A stretch of DNA of 61,186 nt from Sphingobium sp. (GTDB lineage: Bacteria; Pseudomonadota; Alphaproteobacteria; Sphingomonadales; Sphingomonadaceae): the NCBI GenBank assembly GCA_022652485.1, contig JALCRK010000019.1:1-61186 (forward strand). The letters run 5' to 3'. Both the position numbers and the translations under genes were made by a program. Shown here in pieces: positions 1 through 8,041 of this stretch. Every line of letters begins with the position of its first letter. Position 1 is the first letter of the stretch. The notes under the pieces are model-generated. The model had not been told where the DNA came from. It worked only from the letters and a program-made list of their open reading frames with translations, and made no database searches.

Positions 1-606
<606 letters not shown>

Positions 607-607
<1 letters not shown>

Positions 608-795
608 TGCCGATTGTAAAAGTCGATTTGTGGGCTGGGCAGCCGAAGGAGAAAAAGGCCGAAGCGGCGGATGTGATCGCTACAGGATTGGGCCGAGTTC
701 TTGGATGCAACAAAGAGGCGGTCATTGTGCTCTTTAACGATGTCGAGCTGGATAACTGGTCAGTTGGCGGAAAACTGGTTTCAGATACGGTTTGA
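607..795 (+). CDS. 4-oxalocrotonate tautomerase-family small protein within the suf operon
   Basis: A 62-aa protein with the size and beginning (MPIVKVDLWAG) of the 4-oxalocrotonate tautomerase family. In that family the N-terminal proline, exposed after Met removal, is the catalytic base. Aligned by eye with the Pseudomonas enzyme, Pro1 and an aromatic residue at position 50 (Trp for Phe) are kept. The two substrate-binding arginines (11 and 39) are replaced by Gln and Ile, so the classical diacid substrate is unlikely. It sits between sufB and sufC with a one-base overlap to sufB and a purine-rich Shine-Dalgarno sequence (AAGGGAGTG). The fold is likely; the substrate and any role in Fe-S assembly are unknown. 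Confidence 0.82.
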
Positions 796-823
796 GAATG
801 ACGTTGCGTGAGGAAGGCTCCGA

Positions 824-1669
824 ATGCTCCAAATAACTAACCTCTCGAACACCGTCGCGGAGAAGCCGATCCTGAATGGCCTCTCGCTCAGCATCAATGC
901 GGGCGAGGTCCATGCGATCATGGGGCCGAACGGCGCGGGGAAATCGACGCTGGCTTATACGCTCGGCGGGCGGCCGGGCTATGAGGTGACGGGGGGTAGT
1001 GTGCTGTTCAACCCTGTCCGTCACCCCCGCGAAAGCGGGGGTCCAGTTGCGGCCTCTGAACTGGATTCCCGCGTTCGCGGGAATGACGAAGCGGAAAACC
1101 GGGATGACGGGGGTATGATCGATCTCCTCGCTCTCGCTCCCCATGAGCGCGCCGCCGCTGGCCTGTTCCTCGGCTTTCAATATCCGGTCGAGATCCCCGG
1201 CGTTTCCAACCTGCAATTCCTGCGCGAGAGCCTCAATTCGCAGCGTCGCCTGCGGGGCGAGGAACCGCTTTCCGGCGCGGAGTTCATCAGGCTCGCCAAG
1301 GAGAAGGCGGCGCTGCTCGGCCTCGATATGGAGATGCTGAAGCGCCCGGTGAATGTCGGCTTTTCGGGCGGTGAAAAGAAGCGCGCCGAGATGGTGCAGA
1401 TGGGTATCCTCGACCCCAAGCTCGCGATCCTCGACGAGACGGATTCGGGCCTCGACATCGACGCGCTCAAGGTCTGCGGCGCGGGGATCAACGCGATCAT
1501 GCGCAAGAGCGACAAGGCGGTGCTGCTCATCACGCACTATCAGCGCCTGCTCGATTATGTGAAGCCGGATTTCGTGCATGTGCTCTCCGGCGGGCGGATC
1601 GTGAAGAGCGGCGGGCCGGAACTGGCGCTGGAGCTGGAACGTGAGGGCTATGCCGAGGTGGCGGCCTGA
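824..1669 (+). CDS. sufC: SufC, ATPase of the Fe-S assembly complex, with an in-frame repeat insertion
   Basis: ABC-type ATPase that drives conformational change in SufBCD. Walker A GPNGAGKST is at residues 34-42, the Q-loop is in FQYPVEIPG near 118, the signature SGGEKKR is at 181-187, Walker B LAILDE is near 200-205 and the switch histidine is H238. The protein is 281 aa, whereas SufC is usually about 250. The excess is residues 64-99, lying exactly between VLFN and DLLAL, where homologues have only two or three residues. This extra segment is encoded by a palindromic repeat element (separate entry). All catalytic motifs are intact on both sides and the frame is preserved. GAGGAAGG precedes the ATG. 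The stop overlaps the sufD start (TGATG). Confidence 0.96.
   Translation: MLQITNLSNTVAEKPILNGLSLSINAGEVHAIMGPNGAGKSTLAYTLGGRPGYEVTGGSVLFNPVRHPRESGGPVAASELDSRVRGNDEAENRDDGGMIDLLALAPHERAAAGLFLGFQYPVEIPGVSNLQFLRESLNSQRRLRGEEPLSGAEFIRLAKEKAALLGLDMEMLKRPVNVGFSGGEKKRAEMVQMGILDPKLAILDETDSGLDIDALKVCGAGINAIMRKSDKAVLLITHYQRLLDYVKPDFVHVLSGGRIVKSGGPELALELEREGYAEVAA
1018..1110 (+). repeat. Three-stem palindromic repeat inserted in frame in sufC
   Basis: Three consecutive inverted repeats fill this stretch. ACCCCCGC/GCGGGGGT pairs 1023-1030 with 1035-1042. CCAGTT/AACTGG pairs 1043-1048 with 1059-1064. ATTCCCGCG/CGCGGGAAT pairs 1065-1073 with 1076-1084. An outer CCGTCA/TGACGG (1018-1023 with 1105-1110) brackets them. 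In other frames the sequence gives peptides such as VIPANAGIQ, a familiar translation of intergenic REP-like elements in many proteobacteria. Here it lies inside sufC, adds about 33 codons and contains no stop in the sufC frame. The element boundary is approximate. Confidence 0.85.
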
Positions 1670-2421
1670 TGACCGCGCTCGCCCTTCCCACCCGGCGCGA
1701 GGAGGACTGGCGCTATAGCGATGTCGCGGCGGTGGCGTCGGTATGGCCGGTGCCTGCGCCTGAGCGGATCGTGCTGGGTGCGGATGAGGTGCGTGCCCAT
1801 GCGTTGTTGCAGGATGCGGACGAGAGTGCCGTCATCGTGCGCGATTATGTCATCGAAGTCGCGGCGGGCGCGCGGCTCGATTTCCATTTGCTCAACATCG
1901 GTGGGCGGCTGGGCCGGGTGACGTTCGACGTGCGGCTTGGAAAGGCCGCGCATTTCGCGCTTCATGCGGCGTTGATCGGCGGGGGCGAGCAGACGCTGGA
2001 AGTCGTCACCACCGTCACCCATGCCGAGCCCGACGCCACGAGCGAGCAGATGATCCGCGCGATCATGGGCGGCAAGGCGACCGGCAATGTGCTGGGCCAG
2101 ATCGCGGTGGCGAAAGGCGCGCAGGGCACGGACGCGAGCCAGTCTGTGAAAGCGATGCTGCTCTCTCGCACCGCGACCGTCAACGCCAAGCCGGAGCTGG
2201 AGATTTTCGCCGACGATGTGCAATGCGCGCATGGCTGCGCGGTGGGCGAGCTGGACAAACAGGCGCTGTTCTACATGGCCTCGCGCGGGATGGACCCCGC
2301 GACGGCGCAAACGCTGCTGCTGCGCGCGTTCGTCGCGGGCGTGTTCGATGGCATCGCCGACGAAGCCGAGCGGGAGCGGTTCGAGGCGGCGGCGCTTGCC
2401 AAGCTGGAGGGGCTGGCATGA
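1669..2421 (+). CDS. sufD: SufD, Fe-S assembly complex subunit (short form)
   Basis: Partner of SufB in the SufBCD scaffold. The 250-aa sequence has the SufD/SufB beta-helix signature near the C-terminus: LEIFADDVQCAHGCAVGELD, followed by ALFYMASRGM. The His in CAHG matches the functionally important interface histidine of E. coli SufD. The protein is much shorter than the enterobacterial one (about 420 aa); the N-terminal helical region is reduced. The ATG overlaps the sufC stop and the stop overlaps the sufS ATG, so expression is tightly coupled. The family is certain; the shortness is probably normal for this lineage, but I cannot confirm that here. Confidence 0.93.
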   Translation: MTALALPTRREEDWRYSDVAAVASVWPVPAPERIVLGADEVRAHALLQDADESAVIVRDYVIEVAAGARLDFHLLNIGGRLGRVTFDVRLGKAAHFALHAALIGGGEQTLEVVTTVTHAEPDATSEQMIRAIMGGKATGNVLGQIAVAKGAQGTDASQSVKAMLLSRTATVNAKPELEIFADDVQCAHGCAVGELDKQALFYMASRGMDPATAQTLLLRAFVAGVFDGIADEAERERFEAAALAKLEGLA

Positions 2422-3716
2422 GTGGGGTCGCGGATACTCCCCTCCCCCTCATGGGAGGGGCTGGGGGTGGGGCGGAGGTCTTGCCCGATACCCCCACCCC
2501 AACCCCTCCCCCAGGGGGGAGGGGCTATAGAAGGGATTTCCCCGGCCTGCTGACGCCTGAGGGCCAGCCCTGGCATTATCTCGATACCGCTGCGACGGCG
2601 CAGAAGCCGCGGGCCGTGATCGACGCGATGGCGCGGGCGCTGGGCGCGGACTATGCGACCGTCCATCGCGGCGTCTATGCGCGCTCGGCCAACATGACTT
2701 TGGCCTATGAGGCGGCGCGGCGGCGGGTGGCCGGGTTCATCGGCGCGCAGGAGGACGAGATTGTGTTCGTGCGCGGCGCGACCGAGGGGATCAACCTCGT
2801 CGCGCAAAGCTGGGGCGGGGCGAACCTGCAACCGGGCGACCGAATCCTGCTCTCGCAGCTGGAGCATCACAGCAATATCGTGCCGTGGCAGATGATCGCG
2901 GAGCGGATGGGCGCGCAGATCGATGTCGTGCCGCTCACGCAAGATGGCCGGATCGATCTTGAGGCGATGGAGCGGATCATCACGCCGCAGCACAAGATGG
3001 TGGCGCTGGCGCATGTCTCGAACGTGCTCGGTTCCACGCTCGATGTCCGGCGGGCCAGCGATATCGCGCACTCGGTGGGTGCCGTCATTCTGATCGACGG
3101 CTGTCAGGCGGTGCCGCGTCTGGCGGTGGATGTCCGCCAGATCGGATGTGATTTCTATGTCTTTTCGGCGCACAAGCTCTATGGCCCTACCGGCATCGGA
3201 GCGCTGTGGGGGCGGAAAGAGCTGCTCGATGCCATGCCTCCCTATCAGGGTGGCGGCTCAATGATCGACCGCGTTACCTTTGCACGCACGACCTATGCCC
3301 CTGCGCCGACCCGCTTCGAGGCAGGCACTCCCGCGATTACCGAAGCGATCGGCCTTGCCGCCGCGATCGATTATGTGGAGGCGATCGGGATCCCCGTGAT
3401 CCACGCCCATGAGGTCGCGCTGGTGCGCCAGGCGCGCGAGGCGCTGTCGGCCATCAACAGCGTCCGCCTGTTTGGCCCGGAGGACAGCGCCGGCATCCTC
3501 TCTTTCGAGGTCGAGGGGGTGCATCCGCACGATGTCGGCACCATATTGGATGAGGAAAATGTCGCCATCCGCGCCGGGCATCATTGCGCGCAGCCGCTGA
3601 TGGAACATTTGGGTGTTCCCGCCACCGCGCGGGCGAGTTTTGGCATTTACAGCGACGAGAGTGACATCGCCGCACTGGTGCGAGGAATTGAACGAGTGAG
3701 GAAGATTTTCCGATGA
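2418..3716 (+). CDS. sufS: SufS cysteine desulfurase with a repeat-encoded N-terminal segment
   Basis: PLP enzyme that takes sulfur from cysteine as a persulfide and feeds SufBCD. The pyridoxal lysine is K253 (SAHKLYGPTG), the catalytic cysteine is C390 (RAGHHCAQP) and the PLP-stacking histidine is near residue 150 (LEHHSN). The 432-aa length exceeds the usual 405-415. Residues 6-36 (for example TPLPLMGGAGGG and TPTPTPPPGGRG) are low-complexity and encoded by a palindromic repeat. Normal SufS sequence resumes at YRRDFPGLLTPEG. The ATG at 2418 overlaps the sufD stop; no start codon lies after the element, so it is part of the protein unless translation starts abnormally. No sufE is visible in the window. 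Confidence 0.95.
   Translation: MSGVADTPLPLMGGAGGGAEVLPDTPTPTPPPGGRGYRRDFPGLLTPEGQPWHYLDTAATAQKPRAVIDAMARALGADYATVHRGVYARSANMTLAYEAARRRVAGFIGAQEDEIVFVRGATEGINLVAQSWGGANLQPGDRILLSQLEHHSNIVPWQMIAERMGAQIDVVPLTQDGRIDLEAMERIITPQHKMVALAHVSNVLGSTLDVRRASDIAHSVGAVILIDGCQAVPRLAVDVRQIGCDFYVFSAHKLYGPTGIGALWGRKELLDAMPPYQGGGSMIDRVTFARTTYAPAPTRFEAGTPAITEAIGLAAAIDYVEAIGIPVIHAHEVALVRQAREALSAINSVRLFGPEDSAGILSFEVEGVHPHDVGTILDEENVAIRAGHHCAQPLMEHLGVPATARASFGIYSDESDIAALVRGIERVRKIFR
2439..2524 (+). repeat. Three-stem G/C palindromic repeat in frame at the sufS N-terminus
   Basis: CCCCTCCC (2439-2446) pairs with GGGAGGGG (2453-2460). The same two arms recur at 2503-2510 and 2517-2524. Between them GGGGTGGGG (2464-2472) pairs with CCCCACCCC (2492-2500). 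The layout hairpin, long stem, hairpin mirrors the sufC element, but the sequence differs. The same CCCCTCCC/GGGAGGGG arms recur elsewhere in this window at the murB-ddl junction and between atpD and atpC. The element adds about 31 codons to sufS without a stop. Confidence 0.82.
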
Positions 3717-4189
3717 GCGACGGTGAGCGCAAGATCGCGGTGGAAGAGGTCGAGCAGGTGACGGCTCCGCCCAAGGCGCGGGTCGAGGATGCGGAAGCTG
3801 CAAACGAGAAGCTGGAGCGCAAGCGCGACTATCTCGAAGGCTTCCTGAGCGCCCAGCCGACAGCGGAAAAGCCGAGCGAACCCGGCGGCAGCACCTATGA
3901 CGCGATCATCGATGCGTTGAAGGAAATCTACGACCCCGAGATCCCGGTCAACATCTATGAACTCGGCCTGATCTATGGCGTCGATGTGTCGGACGATGGC
4001 CATGCCGTCGTCACGATGACGCTGACGACGCCGCACTGCCCGGTGGCGGAGAGTATGCCCGCCGAGGTGGAGCTGCGCGTCGGCGCGGTGCCCGGTGTGG
4101 GCGATGTCGAGGTCAATCTGGTGTGGGATCCGCCGTGGGATCCGCAGAAGATGAGCGACGAGGCAAAGCTGGAGCTTGGGATGCTATGA
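3713..4189 (+). CDS. sufT: SUF-associated MIP18/DUF59 Fe-S assembly protein (SufT-like)
   Basis: A 158-aa protein with a MIP18/DUF59 domain in its C-terminal two thirds. DPEIPVNIYELGLIYGV is followed by MTLTTPHCPV, whose cysteine is typical of the family, and WDPPWDP near the end. DUF59 proteins help maturation of [4Fe-4S] proteins. The first 60 residues are charged and probably flexible. It overlaps sufS by four bases (ATGA) and sufA by four bases, so it is part of the operon. The symbol sufT is used loosely for DUF59 proteins in suf operons; the exact subfamily is not settled by reading alone. Confidence 0.88.
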   Translation: MSDGERKIAVEEVEQVTAPPKARVEDAEAANEKLERKRDYLEGFLSAQPTAEKPSEPGGSTYDAIIDALKEIYDPEIPVNIYELGLIYGVDVSDDGHAVVTMTLTTPHCPVAESMPAEVELRVGAVPGVGDVEVNLVWDPPWDPQKMSDEAKLELGML

Positions 4190-4548
4190 ACGCTGAAACC
4201 AAAACACCCCGTGCGCGGCCGGCCGCCGTCACGCTCACACCTTCCGCCGAGAAGCGCATCGCGGACCTGATGGGGAAAGCCCCGGAGGGCGCGATCGGCG
4301 TCAAGCTCTCGACCCCGCGCCGGGGCTGTTCCGGTCTCGCCTATTCGGTTGATTATGTGACGGAGGAAGCCAAGTTCGACGAAAAGATCGAAACCCCCGG
4401 CGGCATATTCTATATCGACGGCGGTTCGGTGCTTTATCTGGTCGGCAGCATCATGGACTGGCGCGAGGATGATTTCGCGGCGGGCTTCGTGTTCGACAAT
4501 CCCAACGCCAAGGGCAGCTGCGGCTGCGGCGAGAGCTTTACCGTATAG
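4186..4548 (+). CDS. sufA: SufA, A-type Fe-S cluster carrier
   Basis: A 120-aa A-type carrier that accepts clusters from SufBCD and delivers them to target enzymes. The three conserved cysteines are present: one in RRGCSGLAY and two in the C-terminal GSCGCGESF. The start is the ATG overlapping the stop of the preceding gene (ATGA); a longer in-frame extension is possible but would lie entirely inside that gene. It is the last gene of the suf operon. A strong double hairpin follows and separates it from the convergent histidine kinase gene. Confidence 0.95.
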   Translation: MNAETKTPRARPAAVTLTPSAEKRIADLMGKAPEGAIGVKLSTPRRGCSGLAYSVDYVTEEAKFDEKIETPGGIFYIDGGSVLYLVGSIMDWREDDFAAGFVFDNPNAKGSCGCGESFTV

Positions 4549-4549
4549 A

Positions 4550-4648
4550 GCATCGTGCGCAAAAGTGGGAACCGGTTTTGCGCAAAAAACGATGCGACAC
4601 CAAAAATATAGAGCGCGCGTCCTGCGTCAGATTTAACGCAGCGCGCTC
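4550..4648. repeat. Two-hairpin intergenic repeat, probable bidirectional terminator
   Basis: Two nested hairpins lie between convergent sufA and the kinase gene. In the first, GCATCGT (4550-4556) pairs with ACGATGC (4589-4595), with inner GCGCAAAA/TTTTGCGC (4557-4564 with 4576-4583). In the second, GAGCGCGC (4611-4618) pairs with GCGCGCTC (4641-4648), with inner TGCGT/ACGCA. The sequence style resembles a widespread alphaproteobacterial intergenic repeat. No clean T-run follows either stem, so termination is an inference from its convergent position. Confidence 0.65.
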
Positions 4649-4672
4649 CAGGGGCTGAAATCCCGCAGCCCC

Positions 4673-6583
4673 CTAATCACCCATATCCGCCTCTTCCCAC
4701 AGCGGCAGGCGCAGGGTGAAGTGCGCGCCGCCGCCCGGCCCTTCGGCGTAGCGGGCTTCGCCACCGCACTGGCGCGCCACCGCCGCAACATAGGCGAGCC
4801 CCAGCCCCGATCCCCGCGCGCCCGAGGAAAGGCGGGTGTAGCCAAAGCGGGCAAAGGGGTCCGCCTTGCGCGCCGGGGGAAGGCCCGGCCCTTCGTCGCA
4901 GACGGACGCGAGCACATGATCTCCATCGCGCGCCACCGCGCACCGGATCGCGCTGCCCTGGGGGGATGCCTGGACGGCGTTGGACAACAGGTTGACGAAC
5001 GCCCGCACCAGCGCTGCCGCGTCTCCGAGCGCCCAGAGATCCTCGCGTTGCGCCGCCTGCCTGTCGATCGCGATCCCGATGCTGTTGGCCTGCGGCCAGA
5101 CCGCATCGATCGCCTGCGCCATCGCATCGGCAATATCGACCGGCTCGCACTCTGCGGTTTGATTTTCCAGCCGGGCGAGATGCACGAAATTGTCGGCGAG
5201 GCGGAGGGTTGTCTCCGCATAGCGGCGCACGCGCTGGTGCATCTCGCGCGTGCGTTCGGGCAGGCCGCGTCCCGAATCCCCCTCCAGCAGGGCGATGATC
5301 GAGGCCTGCGGGCTGCGCATGTCGTGCGAGAGAAACTGCAGCATCTCCTGCCGCTCGACTGCGCTTTTCTGCATCAGCGCGATGATCTGGTGCAGGCGCT
5401 CCGTCCCCTCGGCAATGCGGTCTCCGCCGCTACTGTCACGCGCGGGCGGCACGGCGGGGGACTGCGCAAGCAGCGCGTCGATCTCCGTATCGATGAATTG
5501 CATGACCGCCGTCAGCCGTCGCCAGTTCCATAACGGATAGACGATCGCCGGACCCAGCATCGCCGCTACCGGCGGAATCCAGAGGCCGGTCAATGCCAGC
5601 GCCAACACCGACCCCACGAACAGGGCAATGATGACGGCCACGGTGAGCAGCAGCGACTGTGTGGGGGTCAAGCGCCAGAACGCCAGCATCAGCAGCCACA
5701 GCGGCACCAGCGCGCAGGCCGCGACCCAGTTGGGGTCCATCGGAACGATGAAGCGGTCGGCGAGGAGGCTGTTGAGCAGGTTGGCCTGCACCTCTGCGCC
5801 GGACATCAGATCCCTGCTGCCGGGCACCAGATAGAGATCGCCGAGGCCCGTCGCCGTGGCGCCGATGATGACGGTCTTGCCGCGCAGCAGCGCGGACGGC
5901 GCACCTCCACGCCATACCTGGGAAAAGCTAAGAGCCTGAAAGGTGCCGGTCTTGTGGAAGGGCACGGTTACGGCGGGCCATGTGTCACCGGTGCGGAGAT
6001 AGGCGGGCGAGGGCGCGCCGCGCATCTCCCGATAGGCAAGCTCCGTCAGATGGGGGAGCCAGCGCCCACCCTCAAAAGCCTTGATCTCGATCCGTCGCGC
6101 GCGCCCGTCATTGTCCATTTCCAGGTTGACGATCCCGAGCCCTGTCGCCGCGCGGGCTATCGTGGTATTGGGCTTGAGGATCTTGTAAGGCGCGCCGTTG
6201 GGGCCGGGGATATCGAACAGGATGGGCAGATAGACCGGGGGCGTTCCAGCAATTGCCTTGGCGACGGTCGCATCGCTGGCGGTCGGCTCGATGAACAGCA
6301 CGTCATACAGGATGGTCCTGACCCCCGCCGCCTTCAGCCGGGAAACCAGCTCGGCATGGCGCTCGCGCGGCCAGGGCCAGCGGCCGATCTGGGCGAGCGA
6401 GTCGTTGTCTATGCCGATGATGAGGATCTGCGGATCGACCGGCGCGGCGCGCATCGGCGCGGCAAAATCGTAGATCAGGTGCTCGGCGCGGTCGAACATC
6501 TCCGCCTTGACACCGAGGAACAGCGCGATGCTCCCGGCGAGGCCGATCAGAAACCATTCAAACCAGAGCCGCGCCAGCTTCAA
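4673..6583 (-). CDS. CHASE2-domain sensor histidine kinase
   Basis: A 636-aa membrane sensor kinase. In order: an N-terminal membrane helix (about residues 8-26), an extracytoplasmic CHASE2 domain (about 30-265, with IIGIDNDSLAQIGRWPWPR and IIGATATGLGDLY), three more membrane helices (about 278-355), a dimerisation/phosphoacceptor segment with LSHDMRSP (phospho-histidine H420), and a HATPase domain with NLLSNAVQAS, DEGPGL and GSGLGL. The only usable start is TTG, which overlaps the stop of a small upstream ORF (TTGA). It lies downstream of a response regulator gene on the same strand, so the two form a two-component system. The signal sensed is unknown. Confidence 0.9.
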   Translation of the reverse strand: MKLARLWFEWFLIGLAGSIALFLGVKAEMFDRAEHLIYDFAAPMRAAPVDPQILIIGIDNDSLAQIGRWPWPRERHAELVSRLKAAGVRTILYDVLFIEPTASDATVAKAIAGTPPVYLPILFDIPGPNGAPYKILKPNTTIARAATGLGIVNLEMDNDGRARRIEIKAFEGGRWLPHLTELAYREMRGAPSPAYLRTGDTWPAVTVPFHKTGTFQALSFSQVWRGGAPSALLRGKTVIIGATATGLGDLYLVPGSRDLMSGAEVQANLLNSLLADRFIVPMDPNWVAACALVPLWLLMLAFWRLTPTQSLLLTVAVIIALFVGSVLALALTGLWIPPVAAMLGPAIVYPLWNWRRLTAVMQFIDTEIDALLAQSPAVPPARDSSGGDRIAEGTERLHQIIALMQKSAVERQEMLQFLSHDMRSPQASIIALLEGDSGRGLPERTREMHQRVRRYAETTLRLADNFVHLARLENQTAECEPVDIADAMAQAIDAVWPQANSIGIAIDRQAAQREDLWALGDAAALVRAFVNLLSNAVQASPQGSAIRCAVARDGDHVLASVCDEGPGLPPARKADPFARFGYTRLSSGARGSGLGLAYVAAVARQCGGEARYAEGPGGGAHFTLRLPLWEEADMGD

Positions 6584-6693
6584 TCGCGCGCTGTCCCGGC
6601 GCCAATGCTCGCCTGATGGGGGATGGGGAGGAGAAGGAAGGAGAAGGTGAGGGAGGAAGCCGGTGCGGGATTCGGGTGCGCGGGCCTCGGCAT
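6580..6693 (-). CDS. Possible 37-aa coupling ORF between response regulator and kinase
   Basis: A small ORF starts with ATG four bases after the response regulator stop and ends in a TGA overlapping the TTG start of the kinase. A strong Shine-Dalgarno AAGGAG stands seven bases before the ATG, better than anything in front of the kinase TTG. The peptide (starting MPRPAHPNPAPASS) is rich in Pro and Ala and has a hydrophobic stretch LTFSFLLLPIP. I recognise no family. The placement suggests a translated leader that brings ribosomes to the weak kinase start. It could also be a chance ORF in a pyrimidine-rich spacer. Confidence 0.4.
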   Translation of the reverse strand: MPRPAHPNPAPASSLTFSFLLLPIPHQASIGAGTARD

Positions 6694-6697
6694 CTCG

Positions 6698-7393
6698 TCA
6701 CTCCTTGTCGAACACCTCCAGCCGATAGCCATGACCGAAGATCGTCTGCAGTCTATAACCGTTTTCTGGCCCGAGTCTAAGCTTAGATCGAATGCGCGAG
6801 ATATGCATGTCCAGCGTGCGGGTGGGGAGATCCGGCACGCTGTTCCAGAGGGTTTCAAGGATATAGGCGCGGGAGAAGGCGCGGTGGGGGTTGAGGAACA
6901 GCATCCGCGCCAGAGCGAATTCACGGGCGGTGAGCGGGATTTCCTCGCTATCGAGCACCACCGTATTGGACATGCGATCGAAGCGGTAGCGGCCGAATTC
7001 CTCCACGCGGCTCTGGCGTTCCGGCTGGTGGTTTGTGCGCCGCATCACGGCCTCGACGCGGGCGAGGATCACGTTTTTGGTTTCGGGCTTGATGATATAG
7101 TCGTCCGCGCCGGAATTGAGCGCTTCGGCCACGTCGGCCTTGTCGGCGCGGCTGGTCAGCATGATGACCGGGGGGCAGGGGTCGAGCGTCTCTCGGGCCC
7201 AGCGGAGAATGTCGAGGCCGTTAATTGGCGGCATCATCCAGTCGAGGATGACGAGATCGAACGTGTCCCGCATCATCGCGTTCATGAGATCGCGCCCGTC
7301 CCGGAAAGCGCTGCATTTGTGCCCGCCGTCCGTGAGCAGGGCGGCCATGAAATCCCGGATCGTTTCCTCGTCATCCGCCACTGCGATCCGCAT
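6698..7393 (-). CDS. OmpR-type response regulator
   Basis: A 231-aa two-component response regulator. The receiver domain has the acidic pair D7/D8, phospho-acceptor D51 (VILDWMMPP), T80 and K102 (IIKPE). A winged-helix DNA-binding domain occupies about residues 130-230, ending in ISRIRSKL and GHGYRLEVF. The ATG at 7393 is preferred because GAGGGAG precedes it; an in-frame extension of 20 residues upstream lacks receiver homology. The gene precedes the CHASE2 kinase on the same strand. Its target promoters cannot be read from this window. Confidence 0.93.
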   Translation of the reverse strand: MRIAVADDEETIRDFMAALLTDGGHKCSAFRDGRDLMNAMMRDTFDLVILDWMMPPINGLDILRWARETLDPCPPVIMLTSRADKADVAEALNSGADDYIIKPETKNVILARVEAVMRRTNHQPERQSRVEEFGRYRFDRMSNTVVLDSEEIPLTAREFALARMLFLNPHRAFSRAYILETLWNSVPDLPTRTLDMHISRIRSKLRLGPENGYRLQTIFGHGYRLEVFDKE

Positions 7394-7419
7394 CAACCAC
7401 TCCCTCGCGCTTTTCGCCT

Positions 7420-7448
7420 GATACAGGGTATGCTTTGCGCGTATCCAA
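7420..7448 (-). promoter_or_regulatory. Candidate promoter of the response regulator gene
   Basis: On the minus strand TTGGAT (7448-7443) and TGTATC (7425-7420) are 17 bases apart, a spacing expected for a housekeeping sigma factor. The start codon lies about 27 bases further on. The match to consensus is partial. Confidence 0.3.
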
Positions 7449-7484
7449 GTCATCGGCGCATGGCGCGGTTTTACAGATGTTTAC

Positions 7485-8012
7485 TCACAACATGCGGCGC
7501 AGAACGCCATCCTTGAGCCGGAAATGATGATAGAGCGCCGCGCCGACATGCAGCAGCAACAGCGGGATGAAGAACTGGCCCATGATCTCGTGACCCTCGT
7601 GGGCGGCTTCGGCAAGCATACTGCCTTTCTCGACCGCGAGCTTGGGGATGTCGAACAGGCCGAACCAGTTGAGCGGATAGGGACCGGCGGACGAGAAGAT
7701 CCAGCCGCTCAAGGGTACGGCGACGAGCAGGACGTAGAACAGCCAGTGCGTCCCCTTGGCGAGCAGCACCTGCCATGAGGGCATATCGGCAGGCAAAGCC
7801 GGTGGCGTGTGGGTCAGCCGCCAGCCGATGCGGACGAGCGTCAGAACCAGTATGGTGAGGCCGATGGACTTGTGTACGCCTGGCGCCCAGGGGTTGGCTT
7901 TCCATGCATCGCTGGTCAATCCCAGCCGCAGCTCGATGAGGATGGCCAGCGCGATCAGCCAGTGTAATGTGCGCGCGACCCCGTCATATTTCACGAACGC
8001 CTGTTGAGTCAT
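7485..8012 (-). CDS. Cytochrome b561 family membrane protein
   Basis: A 175-aa four-helix di-haem cytochrome b561 (bacterial CybB type), an inner-membrane electron carrier. Candidate haem ligand histidines sit in RTLHWLIAL (near residue 16), GVHKSIGL, GTHWLFYVL and LLLLHVGAALYHHF. The ATG at 8012 is preceded by GGGGAGG; longer in-frame extensions have no family similarity. It is the third gene of a minus-strand group after an M16 peptidase and a 100-aa unknown protein, with a 29-base gap to the latter. The electron donor and acceptor are not evident. Confidence 0.9.
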   Translation of the reverse strand: MTQQAFVKYDGVARTLHWLIALAILIELRLGLTSDAWKANPWAPGVHKSIGLTILVLTLVRIGWRLTHTPPALPADMPSWQVLLAKGTHWLFYVLLVAVPLSGWIFSSAGPYPLNWFGLFDIPKLAVEKGSMLAEAAHEGHEIMGQFFIPLLLLHVGAALYHHFRLKDGVLRRML

Positions 8013-8041
8013 CCTCGCCTCCCCTGTTTGCGCCCGCAGGC

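Noticed and set aside
1013..1117. The sufC insertion as an intein or a frameshifted pseudogene
   Set aside because: It is far too short for an intein, lacks splice-junction residues, and the frame stays open with all ATPase motifs intact.
734..1579. A minus-strand frame containing VIPANAGIQ-type peptide
   Set aside because: This peptide is the translation of the palindromic repeat in another frame, a common source of false genes; the rest is antisense to sufC.
2223..2417. A 65-codon upstream extension of sufS
   Set aside because: It lies entirely in sufD in another frame and has no SufS similarity; the ATG overlapping the sufD stop is the natural start.
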